Positions 1-8,447 of a DNA stretch of 64,000 bases are shown one piece after another. How positions within the stretch are numbered: position 1 is the first letter of the stretch; each line of letters starts with the position of its first letter. The stretch comes from JAJEFO01 sp022819605 (lineage in GTDB: Bacteria > Pseudomonadota > Alphaproteobacteria > Rhodobacterales > Rhodobacteraceae). The stretch covers positions 1,302,001 to 1,366,000 of the forward strand of contig OZ244901.1 in the NCBI GenBank assembly GCA_965221545.1, given 5' to 3'. The position numbers and the translations under genes are program-made. The notes under the pieces were generated by a model that was not told the DNA's origin, ran no database searches, and was given only the letters and a program-made list of their open reading frames with translations.

Positions 1-1
1 T

Positions 2-691
2 TCGGACCCGGACCAGCTCTCGATCCTGTTTCGAAGAGTCAATGAGCAGTGCAGGTCGCTTTTTGACGCGATGGCTGCCATTGGAGGCCTGGAGGACGAG
101 CCGGAGGAGAATGTCGCCCGCCAGACCCTGCGGCGCATGCTGGACCCCATGCAGTTTTCGTATGCAGGCGTGGACGAGGTCAACCAGGTCTTGCTGAATC
201 TCGTGGAGGGAACCGATGTACCGGACCTGATGGAGCTTGAAAGGCAGCGACTGAAGGCGACCCGGGAATGGGCCGTCCTGAAAAGGGAAGGCACGGAGTA
301 CCGCGCGGTTACAGCCATGGCCTGGGCACGGGTGTATCGCAGGTTTCTGGAGGAAGTCGGCGAGGATCTCGCAAGTGGGACAGGAAGCCCGTACCAGCAC
401 TTCGAGATCTGGCTGCGCATTGCCAATGACGAACTCATCAGGATGCAGCGCAGCGAGGAGTATCTGGATGCCCAGCGCCGCGTGTTGCGCGCCGGGCTGA
501 ACTATCGGAAACGGGAACGCAAATTGATCGAGGACTGGTGCGAAACCCGGTCAATCCCGACCAGGTCCGAGATCGATGACCTGCACGGCATCGTTTACGG
601 GCTGCGCAAGGAGGTTCGAGCGCTGAAGCGGCAGGTCGCCGAGAGGCATGGCACGGTCAGAAAAAGGGTGAACACCGCCAATGGAACGTAA
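2..691 (+). CDS. phaE: PHA synthase subunit PhaE, class III (5' end outside window)
   Basis: Non-catalytic partner of the class III polyhydroxyalkanoate synthase, which polymerises hydroxyacyl-CoA at the granule surface. The frame is open to the window edge, so the true start lies upstream; the first ATG inside the window is at 71. The protein is charged and largely helical, with an Arg/Lys-rich C-terminal helical part (YRKRERKLIEDW), as in PhaE proteins. The assignment rests mainly on its partner: the stop overlaps the phaC start by 11 bases, which implies translational coupling. PhaE sequences are poorly conserved, so alone this would be a weak call; with phaC it is firm. Confidence 0.8.
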   Translation, partial: SDPDQLSILFRRVNEQCRSLFDAMAAIGGLEDEPEENVARQTLRRMLDPMQFSYAGVDEVNQVLLNLVEGTDVPDLMELERQRLKATREWAVLKREGTEYRAVTAMAWARVYRRFLEEVGEDLASGTGSPYQHFEIWLRIANDELIRMQRSEEYLDAQRRVLRAGLNYRKRERKLIEDWCETRSIPTRSEIDDLHGIVYGLRKEVRALKRQVAERHGTVRKRVNTANGT

Positions 692-1787
692 CGAAGCCCC
701 GGACCTCCGCTCCGTTCTGGAGAATTTTGGCACAGCCGCGGACTTCTTGGAGGGGGCAGGCAGGCTGGCCGGCATCGCGGACAAGGATGTCGAAGTCGCG
801 ACCACTCCCAAGGAACTGGTCTTTCGGCAGGAAAAGGTTTCGCTTTATCGCTACAGGCCGATTGAAGGCGTCGAGGTCAGGACCGGTCCGGTCCTGATCG
901 TATATGGCCTGATCGGGCGGTACACGATGATTGACCTGCAGGAAGACCGGTCGCTGGTGCGTAACCTGCTGTTGCGCGGCGTGGACCTTTATGTCGTGGA
1001 CTGGGGCCATCCGACGCGGGCAGACCAGAACCTGACCCTGGACGACTACGTGAACTGGTACCTGGCCGACTGCGTCGATCAGATCCTTGACCGCGCGGGA
1101 CGCGAGGAGATTTCGATCCTGGGGATTTGCGAAGGAGGCGTCCTTTCGACGCTCTATGCCGCGCAAAACGGTGAACGCGTCAAGAACCTGATCCTGACAA
1201 TCACTCCGATCGATTTTCACGGCGACCTGCGCGACACAGACGGTTCTCACGGCTTTCTCAATGTCTGGACCCGAAGCCTGGACGACAGCGACATCCGCAA
1301 GCTGGTGGACACTTTCGGCAACCTTCCGGGTGAAATCACCGCCAGCATTTTCCAGATGATGACGCCGGTCAAGACGCTGACAAAGTACAATCGTGACTTG
1401 CTGGCGGTGACCGCCAACGAAGAATCGCTGCTGAACTTCCTGAGAATGGAAAAGTGGCTGGCGGACAGGCCGGATCATCCTGGTGCGGGGGCGCTGCAAT
1501 GGCTCATAGAACTGTACAAGGAAAACAGGTTGATCAAGGGAACGTTTGAGCTTTCCGGAAAGCCGGTGTGCCTGGAGGCGCTGACAATGCCGATTCTCAA
1601 TGTCTATGCCGAGCATGACCATATCATTCCATCACCCTGCAGTACCCGCCTCAAGGAACTGGCTGGAACGGACGACTATACGGAACTTGCGCTTCCCGGG
1701 GGTCACGTCGGCGTCTATGTCAGTCGCAAGTGCCAGGGGATTCTGAGTAGCACGCTCTTCGAGTGGCTGATCGAGCGCCAGAAGTGA
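681..1787 (+). CDS. phaC: Class III poly(3-hydroxyalkanoate) synthase subunit PhaC
   Basis: Catalytic subunit that joins (R)-3-hydroxyacyl-CoA units into polyester and releases CoA. It has 368 residues, the short class III size (class I enzymes are near 600). The lipase-like box GICEGG places the catalytic Cys at residue 150. Asp313 (AEHDHIIP) and His342 (GGHVG) complete the Cys-Asp-His triad expected for the family. The start overlaps the end of phaE, with an AAGGG about 13 bases upstream. PhaEC synthases are best known from purple sulfur bacteria and cyanobacteria, so the pair is somewhat unusual in an alphaproteobacterial setting. Confidence 0.93.
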   Translation: MERNEAPDLRSVLENFGTAADFLEGAGRLAGIADKDVEVATTPKELVFRQEKVSLYRYRPIEGVEVRTGPVLIVYGLIGRYTMIDLQEDRSLVRNLLLRGVDLYVVDWGHPTRADQNLTLDDYVNWYLADCVDQILDRAGREEISILGICEGGVLSTLYAAQNGERVKNLILTITPIDFHGDLRDTDGSHGFLNVWTRSLDDSDIRKLVDTFGNLPGEITASIFQMMTPVKTLTKYNRDLLAVTANEESLLNFLRMEKWLADRPDHPGAGALQWLIELYKENRLIKGTFELSGKPVCLEALTMPILNVYAEHDHIIPSPCSTRLKELAGTDDYTELALPGGHVGVYVSRKCQGILSSTLFEWLIERQK

Positions 1788-1924
1788 TTTCCGTTTGCCC
1801 TACTGCAGGGCGCAGCCGAAAGAGCAGGGTCACGAACATGACATGCGGATGCACCAAGGGAGGCGGCAGCAGCGCGCCGGACCAGTCGGATGGCGCTCTT
1901 CCCAGGGAAGGGTGCGTGCAATGC

Positions 1925-2746
1925 ATGTCGACGGGCGGGTTCCACAGGATGGCATACCGCGACTGGGGGGAGAAGCGGGCGGAGGAAAGGTTCCTGTGCG
2001 TTCACGGCCTGACCCGAAACGGCCGGGACTTCGACGCTCTCGCCAGGCGCCTGTCACGAAATGCACGTGTCATCTGTCCGGACCTGGTGGGTCGCGGCAG
2101 GAGCGGGTGGTTGTCCAATGCCACCGGCTACAACATTCTTCAGTACAACCTTGATGCAAAGGTCCTGACGGCACGCCTCAACCTTGAGTCATTCACCTGG
2201 ATCGGCTCCTCCCTGGGCGGCCTGATGGGAATGGTCTTCGCCGGGCTCGAAAGCTCATCGATCAGACGACTGGTTATCAACGACATCGCGCCCGAGATTC
2301 CGCACGCCGCCCGGGCACGGGTGAGCATGTACCTGGGTCGGAGGACGACTTTCGGGTCTCTTGCCGAACTGGAAGGGCATCTGCGGAAGACCCTGGCATC
2401 CTTTGGCCCGATGACCGACGCGGACTGGGCCGAGATGGCCCGGCTGAGCTGTCGCAGGTCAGGCGATGTTCTCACAATGCACTACGACCCTCGTATCGCG
2501 CAGAATTTTCGCAACTTCTGGTCCTACATGCCGCTCTGGCTTTGGGCCTTTTGGGACCGGATCAGGTGTCCGGTGCTGATCCTGCGCGGGGAACGGTCCG
2601 ACTTCCTGACCCCGGCCCTGCTGTCCCGGATGGTGGCGCGATTGCCTCATGCGGATGTCCTGGAGTTCGAGGGCGTCGGTCATGCGCCCACTCTCAACGC
2701 TCCGTGCCAAATTGATCCCGTGATCGAATGGATCGCAGGAAACTGA
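1925..2746 (+). CDS. Alpha/beta-fold hydrolase
   Basis: Predicted soluble esterase-like hydrolase of 273 residues. The early strand and oxyanion region read CVHGLTRNGRDFD. The nucleophile elbow GSSLGG gives Ser96, with Asp226 (GERSDFL) and His253 (GVGHAPTL) as the rest of the triad. The frame is open further upstream with other ATGs (1763, 1838). I chose 1925 because family homology begins just after it and a GGAAGGG lies about 12 bases before it. It sits 137 bases after phaC and could act on PHA oligomers or another ester. The substrate is not shown by the sequence; the triad makes the family secure. Confidence 0.8.
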   Translation: MSTGGFHRMAYRDWGEKRAEERFLCVHGLTRNGRDFDALARRLSRNARVICPDLVGRGRSGWLSNATGYNILQYNLDAKVLTARLNLESFTWIGSSLGGLMGMVFAGLESSSIRRLVINDIAPEIPHAARARVSMYLGRRTTFGSLAELEGHLRKTLASFGPMTDADWAEMARLSCRRSGDVLTMHYDPRIAQNFRNFWSYMPLWLWAFWDRIRCPVLILRGERSDFLTPALLSRMVARLPHADVLEFEGVGHAPTLNAPCQIDPVIEWIAGN

Positions 2747-2762
2747 GTCAGATGTCCAATGT

Positions 2763-2895
2763 TTAGGTCAGTTCGCAGTCCGACTTGAACGCGCGAATCG
2801 GGGTCTTGCATTCGTTGCAGGTCGCAATCGCCTTGAAATGCTGAACGCACTTTCGGTGGCGCAACGGCGACCGCGCACTCGCTGCCGCTCGTGAA
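2763..2895 (-). pseudogene. Decayed 3' end of an HxlR-type regulator
   Basis: Read leftward, this stretch encodes the C-terminal tail of the regulator found intact at 5880-6857. It shows RHRKC, a CNECKTPI zinc-ribbon-like motif and DCELT followed by a stop. The intact gene has the matching RHRKC, CSECKTPI and DYELT. Upstream the similarity stops and no HTH part remains. This is therefore a fragment of a second copy, left by duplication or by a rearrangement of the locus edge. Confidence 0.65.
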
Positions 2896-3229
2896 GGTTG
2901 CGGCGGCAATTGGCTGCCACCGCGGCGTGACGTGCAAGGTGCGCTGGAGGTGGCCGGGTTCGGTCCTGCGCATCAACGGAGGGAGGGGTCTTGTGACCAT
3001 CTGTCCGGGAAGGGCGACGGCGGCACGATCAGCCTCGCGGTCCACGCCGACGGGATTGCCTTCCGCCAAGCTGTCGCCTTTCTGACGGTGAGATTGCTCC
3101 GGCGGCCGGCTCCCGGCAGGAACGTCTGACCGACATCGAGAGGAAGCCTTGTCTGGGCGGACCCGAACAGAAAGGTTCGCGGCCCGGCTCGCCGGAGGAG
3201 CGGGCCTGCGCAGAAGAATGGCGGATCCG

Positions 3230-3478
3230 TGATCGCCGGGACCACCGCGAGGCGCTCGCCCAGCGGCATCTTCCGGTAGGCCTCTGCCCAGCGGGCGGCC
3301 TTGCGCTTGATGCGCTGGCGGTCGGTCATGTCCCGCCCGGCATGGTCGGCCCAGTGCATCCGGCCGGGCGCGAAGTTGAACCAGGCCACCTCGGTGCGGA
3401 CCTGGCCCTGGGTCGACACCTGAAGCGCGATCCGGCGCCAGTCCCGCAGCATGTCCTCGTACAGCGCGGGTGCGTTTC
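3230..3478 (-). pseudogene. C-terminal remnant of an adenine-specific DNA methylase
   Basis: The leftward frame contains WRRIALQV, VAWFNFAPGR and TDRQRIKRKAARWAE. As I recall them, these resemble the C-terminal part of D12-class N6-adenine methylases from alphaproteobacterial prophages. The catalytic DPPY part is missing; the copy ends against the IS1595 remnant. The reading frame drifts into non-homologous sequence after GERLAVV. I treat it as a dead fragment. The family call is from memory of the motif and is moderate. Confidence 0.45.
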
Positions 3479-3524
3479 TGATATGGGGTAAGTATTCCCG
3501 TTCTGTTCACTTTTCAAACGCCAC

Positions 3525-4516
3525 ATGTTCGCCTGTCCGTGTAAGTCCGCGCCGTTGAGTCACGATTCCCGCTTTCCGGGCCGCCCCTTCGGCTTCTCAA
3601 GGCGTGCCGTCCCATGCATCAGGAGCGATGGATTCCGATCGCCCCGCCACGCTTCCCGAGTGGACCGCCATTGCCCCGATTGCGGATCGATCAGATACTC
3701 GCTTGCCAAGAACCGCAGGCCCATGCCTAATTGGTGCAAGGACTGCCGCGCCTACTTCTCCGTCCGCAAGGGAACGGCGATGGAGTCCAGCAAGATCGGG
3801 TTCCAGAATTGGGCAATCACTTTCTACATGATGACAACGGGCATCAAGGGCACTTCGAGGATGAAGCTCTACTGTGAGGTCAGCGTTCGACAAGGGACTG
3901 CCTGGTTCATGATGTAGCGCATCCGCGAAGGCTTCATGGGCGGCATGGACAAGCCTTTCCCGGCCCTGTAGAAGCCGACGAAACGGCAATCGGCGGCAAG
4001 ATCAAGAACATGTCGAACAAGAAGCGAAAGGAACGCAAGGAAGCCGGAATCGGGCGCGGGACGGCTGGCAAGGCGATTGTCGCGGGCGTGAAGGACCGCG
4101 AGACCAAGAAGGTGAGCGTGGCGGTTGTGCACGGCACGGACGCCAAGACGCTGCAAGAGTTCGTCAGGGATTGCACCGAGGAAACGGCAACGGTCTACAC
4201 CGACGAGGCCGGAGCCTACAAAGGCATCGACAGGGCGCATGAGAGCGTCAACCACAGCGCTCACGAGTATGTCAGGGATGGACACGTGTACACGAACGGC
4301 ATTGAGGCCCTGTGGGGCCTGTTCAAGCGCGGCTATCATGGCACGTTCCACCACTTTTCGGATTCTCACCTGCCCCGCTACCTCGCGGAGTTCGAGGGGC
4401 GTAACAACATTCGCGACATGGACACGATCGACCAGATGGCATTCATCGCCCGTGGCATGGTCGGGAATCGGATCAAGTATGACGACTTGGTTGCCAAGGC
4501 AGAAGCGGCGGCATGA
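3525..4516 (+). pseudogene. IS1595-family (ISXO2-like) transposase, broken by a stop and a frameshift
   Basis: The first part has the zinc ribbon CPDCGSIRYS...WCKDCRAYFSVRKGT. The second has the DDE core EADETAIGGK, VYTDEAGAYKG and NGIEALWGLFKRGYHG, which together identify the family. A TAG at 3915 replaces a probable Gln codon between AWFMM and RIREGF. A one-base loss near 3960 shifts KPFPG out of frame with VEADET. The N-terminus before the zinc ribbon is also scrambled. The element cannot move by itself. I could not identify its terminal inverted repeats. Confidence 0.85.
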
Positions 4517-4665
4517 TGACCTTCAGGAACATTGCCATTCTCGCTGCTTTTGCGTTACTCGCCGTGTCATGCGCAGGATGCCAGACGCACAACCTGCCGT
4601 GGCACCCTGCGGACATGTTCGCGATTCCCGTCGATCCCGGACCTGGCCCGTATCTGGACCAATGA
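4513..4665 (+). CDS. Small lipoprotein-like ORF overlapping the transposase end
   Basis: A 50-codon ORF starts in an ATGATGA overlap with the transposase stop. It begins MMTFRNIAILAAFALLAVSC, a short positive start, a hydrophobic run and a Cys at residue 20 that resembles a lipobox, with a second Cys at 23. The rest is Pro-rich (HLPW-like and DPGPGPYLD). It may be a passenger of the IS element or chance. Expression is not shown, and the frame is too short for coding statistics. Confidence 0.35.
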   Translation: MMTFRNIAILAAFALLAVSCAGCQTHNLPWHPADMFAIPVDPGPGPYLDQ

Positions 4666-5340
4666 AGAAGGCCGAAAACGGCTTGCCTTCATGCACAAGA
4701 TCGAAATAGACCGAAGACGAAAGCCCCGCGTGTTTGGCGACAGGACGGGGCGGTTCGACTTTCGAATCTCCGATTTGGGGCAATCTGACCGGAGACCTAT
4801 CCCATGGCAACAATTTTCAACGCGTCGGGCGCCCCTTCTCGTGCCACTCAACGTTTTCTTCGCGTTGCTCAATCACTCTTCGAGGCTGACCTAAAGGTCC
4901 GGCTGATATACAATATATTGTAGGCTTGCCATCATAAATTCTCTTAATAATACTATATATGGTATTCTATGTCAGCCTCTTAGCAAGTCTGCGACAAGTG
5001 ATCGGAGTCCATCTTGTTCGCGCGGGTTGTCGGATAGGCGGTTCTAACACACTTCATCAAGCCGTTCCCGAAGAGATGCCTGAAATCGTCCGATATTGCG
5101 ATGTTGTCCTGAGTATCGATGAAATACTTCGTGACATGTCACCCCAATTTTCACAATCAGCAAGCCAATCATCTCCGCACTAATGGGATCCTTCGGTTGC
5201 GTGGTTGCCATTCCACTACCTCCCTTTGGGAGCCGTTGACGCGACAGGGAGGTTTTGCAGGGCGGATTCGTTCCAGCGTAGTTTCGCGTTCCCGGCCAAG
5301 GGATTGCCCCTGTCTTCCGGACTCTCGGCCCGTTCCCTGT
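4666..5340. other. Unassigned decayed stretch with an AT-rich patch
   Basis: No complete gene is recognisable. The frame ending at 4894 contains a polar run (NEEGRKRLAFMHKIEIDRR) that may be a gene remnant of unknown family. Bases 4905-4975 are strikingly AT-rich compared with the surroundings (TATACAATATATTG, ACTATATATGG). They could be a promoter region or foreign DNA. Nothing else is supported. Confidence 0.4.
5044..5211 (-). CDS. Short ORF, 55 residues, unknown
   Basis: The ORF begins ATGGCAACC, preceded by a good ribosome-binding site (GGGAGGTAG, 4 bases before the ATG), and encodes MATTQPKDPISAEMIG followed by a hydrophobic stretch. The strong site is the only reason to list it. It may be the surviving 5' end of a longer gene cut off at 5044. 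No family is recognised. Confidence 0.3.
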   Translation of the reverse strand: MATTQPKDPISAEMIGLLIVKIGVTCHEVFHRYSGQHRNIGRFQASLRERLDEVC

Positions 5341-5344
5341 TACC

Positions 5345-5823
5345 TCAGAGGGCAAGCACATGATGTCAACGATGTGGACCTCCAAGTCCTTCCACGAAGA
5401 CGACGTGGGCCTGTGCCTGCAGCAGCTTGAATGCGCCGTGATCTCGGACATGGTCGCGATTGCCAATGACGGAATCCTGAAGGACCATGTCGGTTCCCTG
5501 AGCAGATACGGCTGGGCGCCCCGGTTCCTCCAACACTACGTGCGCAATCAGGGCGTTCTATGCATGGCTGAGAGCCTGCGTCGGATAACCTCCCTTCCGT
5601 CAGCGCGGCTTGGGCTTCCAAAACGTGGTGTGCTCAAGCGAGACCATTTTTCGGATATATGTGTGTTTGATCCTGAGAGTATAGCCAACAAGGCAACCGC
5701 ACGCCATCCTTGCCGTATGCAACGGGTGTGGCCCATGTTCTTGTGAACGGCCGCCTCGCAATGCGGCACGGCAAGCGAATATCCGTGAATGCGGGCCAGG
5801 TTCTTCGCGACTTTCTTTGCTGA
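5345..5823 (+). pseudogene. C-terminal remnant of an N-acyl-D-amino-acid deacylase
   Basis: The frame contains SLRRITSLPSARLGLPKRGVL and FSDICVFDPESIANKAT, the conserved end of D-aminoacylase/dihydroorotase-like amidohydrolases. Just after it, near 5709, the frame shifts. The expected closing segment (TGVAHVLVNGRLAMRHGK) continues in another frame to a TGA at 5821. The metal-binding N-terminal barrel is absent. The gene has lost both its 5' part and its reading frame. Confidence 0.7.
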
Positions 5824-5879
5824 CTGGACACGGTTGTGGAGAATGGATTGGCCACCGGAAAAATTCTCAAGAAACTGAA

Positions 5880-6857
5880 TCAGTCCTCCAACGTGTAGGT
5901 CAGTTCGTAGTCTGTCTTGACCGCGTGAATCGGGGTCTTGCATTCACTGCAGATCACGACAGCCTTGAAGTCTTGGTCGCACTTGCGGTGCCGCAGGCGC
6001 AGGGGCGGTTGATCGTTGCTCATCCACCTGTCTCCCCAGGCCATCATTGCAAGCTGTGGTTTGTACAGATCCAGACCCATTTCAGTGAAGCGATATTCAA
6101 GCCTGTCACCGCCGGAGCTGTAAGGGACGCGATCGAAGATCCCGGCCTCCACCAATCGATTCAGCCGGTCTGCCAAGATGTTCGTTGCGATCCCGAGGTT
6201 TTCGCGCATTTCCTCGAACCTGCGCACCCCGAACCAGCCCTCGCGCAGGATGAGGAAACTCCACCTGTCTCCAACCAGTGCGAGACTTCGGGCAACGGAG
6301 CATGGCCGCACACTTTGCAGCAAGCTCACATCCGAAATGCGGCGGGTGCTTGAGCGAACCTTCAAAGGAGAGTATCCTGCTCCGGGCCCATCCCTGTGCC
6401 TTACTTCACGTGCATCCACGGGATCAAGACACTCGGAGCAGACGGTGACCGGTCTGCACTTCTTGCCGCATGTAGTGTGGATGAGCTGCAGCGGCGGAGG
6501 TTCATCGCCAGCCAGCCACTTGTCACCAAATTCCATGAACGACAGCATGGTTGGAAACAGGTCCCTGCCGCGAGGAGTGAGGAAATACTGCTTGTAGGGT
6601 TCGTTCGGGCGGTTACCTGCAGACAGAATATTGTGGTCCAACAGGTTGGCAAGGCGGTTGGAAAGAGTCTGTCGCGGAATGGCCAGTCGCGACTGGAACC
6701 TGTCGAATCTCTTCACGCCAAAGAACGCCTCGCGCAGGATAAGGAAACTCCAGCTGTCCAGGACAATCTCCACCGTCCTGCGGACTGAGCAGTTTCTCGC
6801 CGGAACCACAAGTGACGGCGCCTCCTTCGTGACGGCGCTATGTTCTTGGCATTGCAT
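5880..6857 (-). CDS. Tandem HxlR-type transcriptional regulator (two winged-helix domains)
   Basis: Predicted DNA-binding regulator of 325 residues, about twice the usual HxlR size. Two repeats share the same build: a wHTH at about 23-115 (NCSVRRTVEIV, SWSFLILREAFFGV) and another at about 186-278 (PCSVARSLALV, RWSFLILREGWFGV). Each is followed by a short Cys module, CSEC at 140-143 and CSEC at 303-306, which may bind a metal. I chose the ATG at 6857 because homology starts just inside it; the frame is open to 6962. It is divergent from the RiPP precursor, with about 480 bases between them, so it is the obvious candidate regulator of that locus. Confidence 0.85.
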   Translation of the reverse strand: MQCQEHSAVTKEAPSLVVPARNCSVRRTVEIVLDSWSFLILREAFFGVKRFDRFQSRLAIPRQTLSNRLANLLDHNILSAGNRPNEPYKQYFLTPRGRDLFPTMLSFMEFGDKWLAGDEPPPLQLIHTTCGKKCRPVTVCSECLDPVDAREVRHRDGPGAGYSPLKVRSSTRRISDVSLLQSVRPCSVARSLALVGDRWSFLILREGWFGVRRFEEMRENLGIATNILADRLNRLVEAGIFDRVPYSSGGDRLEYRFTEMGLDLYKPQLAMMAWGDRWMSNDQPPLRLRHRKCDQDFKAVVICSECKTPIHAVKTDYELTYTLED

Positions 6858-7220
6858 GGTGCAGGTCCTTGACGGCCCGTGCAGGCAGGTCAGCCGACAT
6901 GGGTCTCCTAAACTCCTTTTCGGGCGGAGACACAAGCGGGAGTTTTCACGCACCGGGACCATTTTCGGGGATCAGCAATCGCAAGGGACTTGGCAGCCCC
7001 GAATCGAACGGTCGGGAAGGGGACGGTTGCCGTCACCAGCTGAAATGTCCACGGCAGACGGACAACCCGCCTTCCGGTGCAGAACCATCCACCCCCACCA
7101 CGTTTGCAGTGCCGAATCCCCGGCGGATGTCGCACATGACGGCCGCCATGCGCCGCTCCGCGCAATTCCTGCAATGCCTTCCAATTGTTCCGCGAAGAAC
7201 CTGCAAGGCGTCACTTTTTT

Positions 7221-7311
7221 GGCGGTTCTGGCGTTGACTTGAACATCGCCCAGGAAGTAGACGTGGCAACTGTGAAGAAGTTCGGAAAGGCATCGCTGGT
7301 GCCGATTGCCG
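7221..7311 (+). repeat. Precursor upstream region, parent of two partial copies
   Basis: Bases 7221-7272 match 11905-11956 at 47 of 52 positions without gaps. Bases 7260-7311 match 12210-12261 with about eight differences. Together they form the region just upstream of the RiPP precursor. It probably holds the promoter, but it is also an open frame whose stop overlaps the precursor ATG region (ATGA at 7319), reading VATVKKFGKASLVPIAANE. Whether the conserved sequence is regulatory or a small peptide is open. Confidence 0.7.
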
Positions 7312-7333
7312 CGAATGAATGAGGAGAACGGAC

Positions 7334-7594
7334 ATGAAGACGCAATCGCAGATCCAGGAACAAATTCTTGCCAAGGCTGAGGAGGACGAACAATTCCGCG
7401 CCCAGCTTCTGGATGATCCGAGGGCGGCCATCAAGGACGCAACCGGACTTTCGGTTCCCGATGGCATCAACATCCGTGTCCTTGAAGACAACGCCACCGA
7501 CTATCATCTGGTCCTGCCGCCGGCAGGCCGGAATCTGTCGGATCAGGAAATCGGCGGCCTGGCCGGCGGCGTTAGTGACATCGACTCTTGGTGA
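7334..7594 (+). CDS. NHLP-family RiPP precursor peptide with core VSDIDSW
   Basis: Precursor of 86 residues. The leader resembles the nitrile hydratase alpha subunit: EQILAKAEEDEQFRAQLLDD, then PRAAIKDATGLSVPDG, then INIRVLEDN and LVLPP. It ends LSDQEIGGLAGG, a double-Gly site for a C39 peptidase such as the one at 23774-25990. Cleavage would release the heptapeptide VSDIDSW, with Trp as the last residue. A GAGGAGAAC ribosome site lies a few bases before the ATG at 7334; an in-frame ATG at 7319 is less likely. The C-terminal Trp is a plausible target for the halogenase encoded downstream (inference). Confidence 0.85.
   Translation: MKTQSQIQEQILAKAEEDEQFRAQLLDDPRAAIKDATGLSVPDGINIRVLEDNATDYHLVLPPAGRNLSDQEIGGLAGGVSDIDSW
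7508..7570 (+). repeat. Leader-tail module, copy 1 (LVLPPAGRNLSDQEI..AGG)
   Basis: A 63-base module encoding the last part of the NHLP leader through the double Gly. It occurs again at 7597-7659 and 11711-11773. Copy 1 is within the intact precursor. Confidence 0.8.
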
Positions 7595-7596
7595 AC

Positions 7597-7659
7597 ATGG
7601 TCCCGCCGCTGGCAGGCAGGAATCTGTCGGACCGGGAAATCAGCAGTATGGCCGGTGGC
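7597..7659 (+). repeat. Leader-tail module, copy 2
   Basis: Starts 89 bases after copy 1 and encodes MVPPLAGRNLSDREISSMAGG-like sequence. Because 89 is not a multiple of three, it sits in a different frame from the first precursor. It also overlaps nothing else recognisable. Confidence 0.75.
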
Positions 7660-7992
7660 TCAGGTCCGGAGTCCCCCCGGTGGATGGAGACATCGAGACC
7701 TGGCGGGCATGGCGGTGACTCCGGCGGTCGTGGTTCGCCGTGCCCAGCAGGCCTGACGCTTCAGGCTGGAGAACACGAGGTGACGTCGTTTCAGGGCCTT
7801 GCGTCCGCCGATGGCCTCCCCTCCCCACAATTCGTTGCGCAGGCCGTTGCATGGGTGCCAGACGCTGACGGCAGCTTGCTTGGCCGACGCCAACACATCC
7901 GGAACCGACCCGTGACACGCTCCGGAGGAACAGTCCACCGTTTCCTTGAGGCGGATGAAGGTGCATTCAGTCGCCTGCAAGTCCGGCCATGA
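7597..7992 (+). CDS. Possible second, leader-truncated precursor ORF
   Basis: An ATG three codons after the precursor stop opens a frame of 131 codons. It begins with the leader-tail module MVPPLAGRNLSD...AGG, followed by SGPESPRWMETSRPGGHGG. The N-terminal half of an NHLP leader is missing and the long tail has no recognised domain. It could be a shortened precursor whose core starts at Ser after GG and includes a Trp, or a by-product of the 89-base duplication. I favour a degenerate copy. Confidence 0.3.
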   Translation: MVPPLAGRNLSDREISSMAGGSGPESPRWMETSRPGGHGGDSGGRGSPCPAGLTLQAGEHEVTSFQGLASADGLPSPQFVAQAVAWVPDADGSLLGRRQHIRNRPVTRSGGTVHRFLEADEGAFSRLQVRP

Positions 7993-8447
7993 GTTTTCTT
8001 CACTCCGTGCCGCGGTGCTTCGACCAGCTCCGTATGGGCATGGCTTGGCCACCTCGCCGCGCTGGTGGCTCCATGCGCCTGCTGTCGCCCCGTCACTGCC
8101 CCAGAAGCCGCCACCCTGCGGAGCCGGACTGGAACCAGCCCCTTGAACAACAGGTCGCTGCAAAACGTGACGGCACCCTCTTTGGCCGGGATCCTGCGGC
8201 TGCGTGCCCGGTCTCCCGGGACATGTTCCCCGCACCGCCTACAGGAAGAGGCCGGACGTATTCCCATCGCATCGGCGCATTCGAAACAAGATGCGTGCCC
8301 ATCGCGCCGACACTCCAAGGGTAAGGAATGCGGGCTTGTCTGTATCTGGCAGGTTGGCCCTTTGGCGCGCGTGCGCCGACCCGATTGCCGAATTGCGACA
8401 GGCTCGTGACCTGCGGGCCGATGGGCTGAACCCGCCAGAGGCAAGCC
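7660..8447. other. Gap between precursor and halogenase
   Basis: About 790 bases with no supported gene. The long leftward frame that covers this gap continues antisense through the halogenase and looks like a high-GC shadow. A leftward segment near 7800-7960 (WHPCNGLRNELWGGEAIGG) looks protein-like and may be a remnant of an unknown gene. No terminator or promoter is obvious. Confidence 0.4.

Noticed and set aside
4905..4975. AT-rich patch as a replication origin
   Set aside because: It is too short, with no iterons, DnaA boxes or replication gene nearby; a promoter or foreign fragment is more likely.
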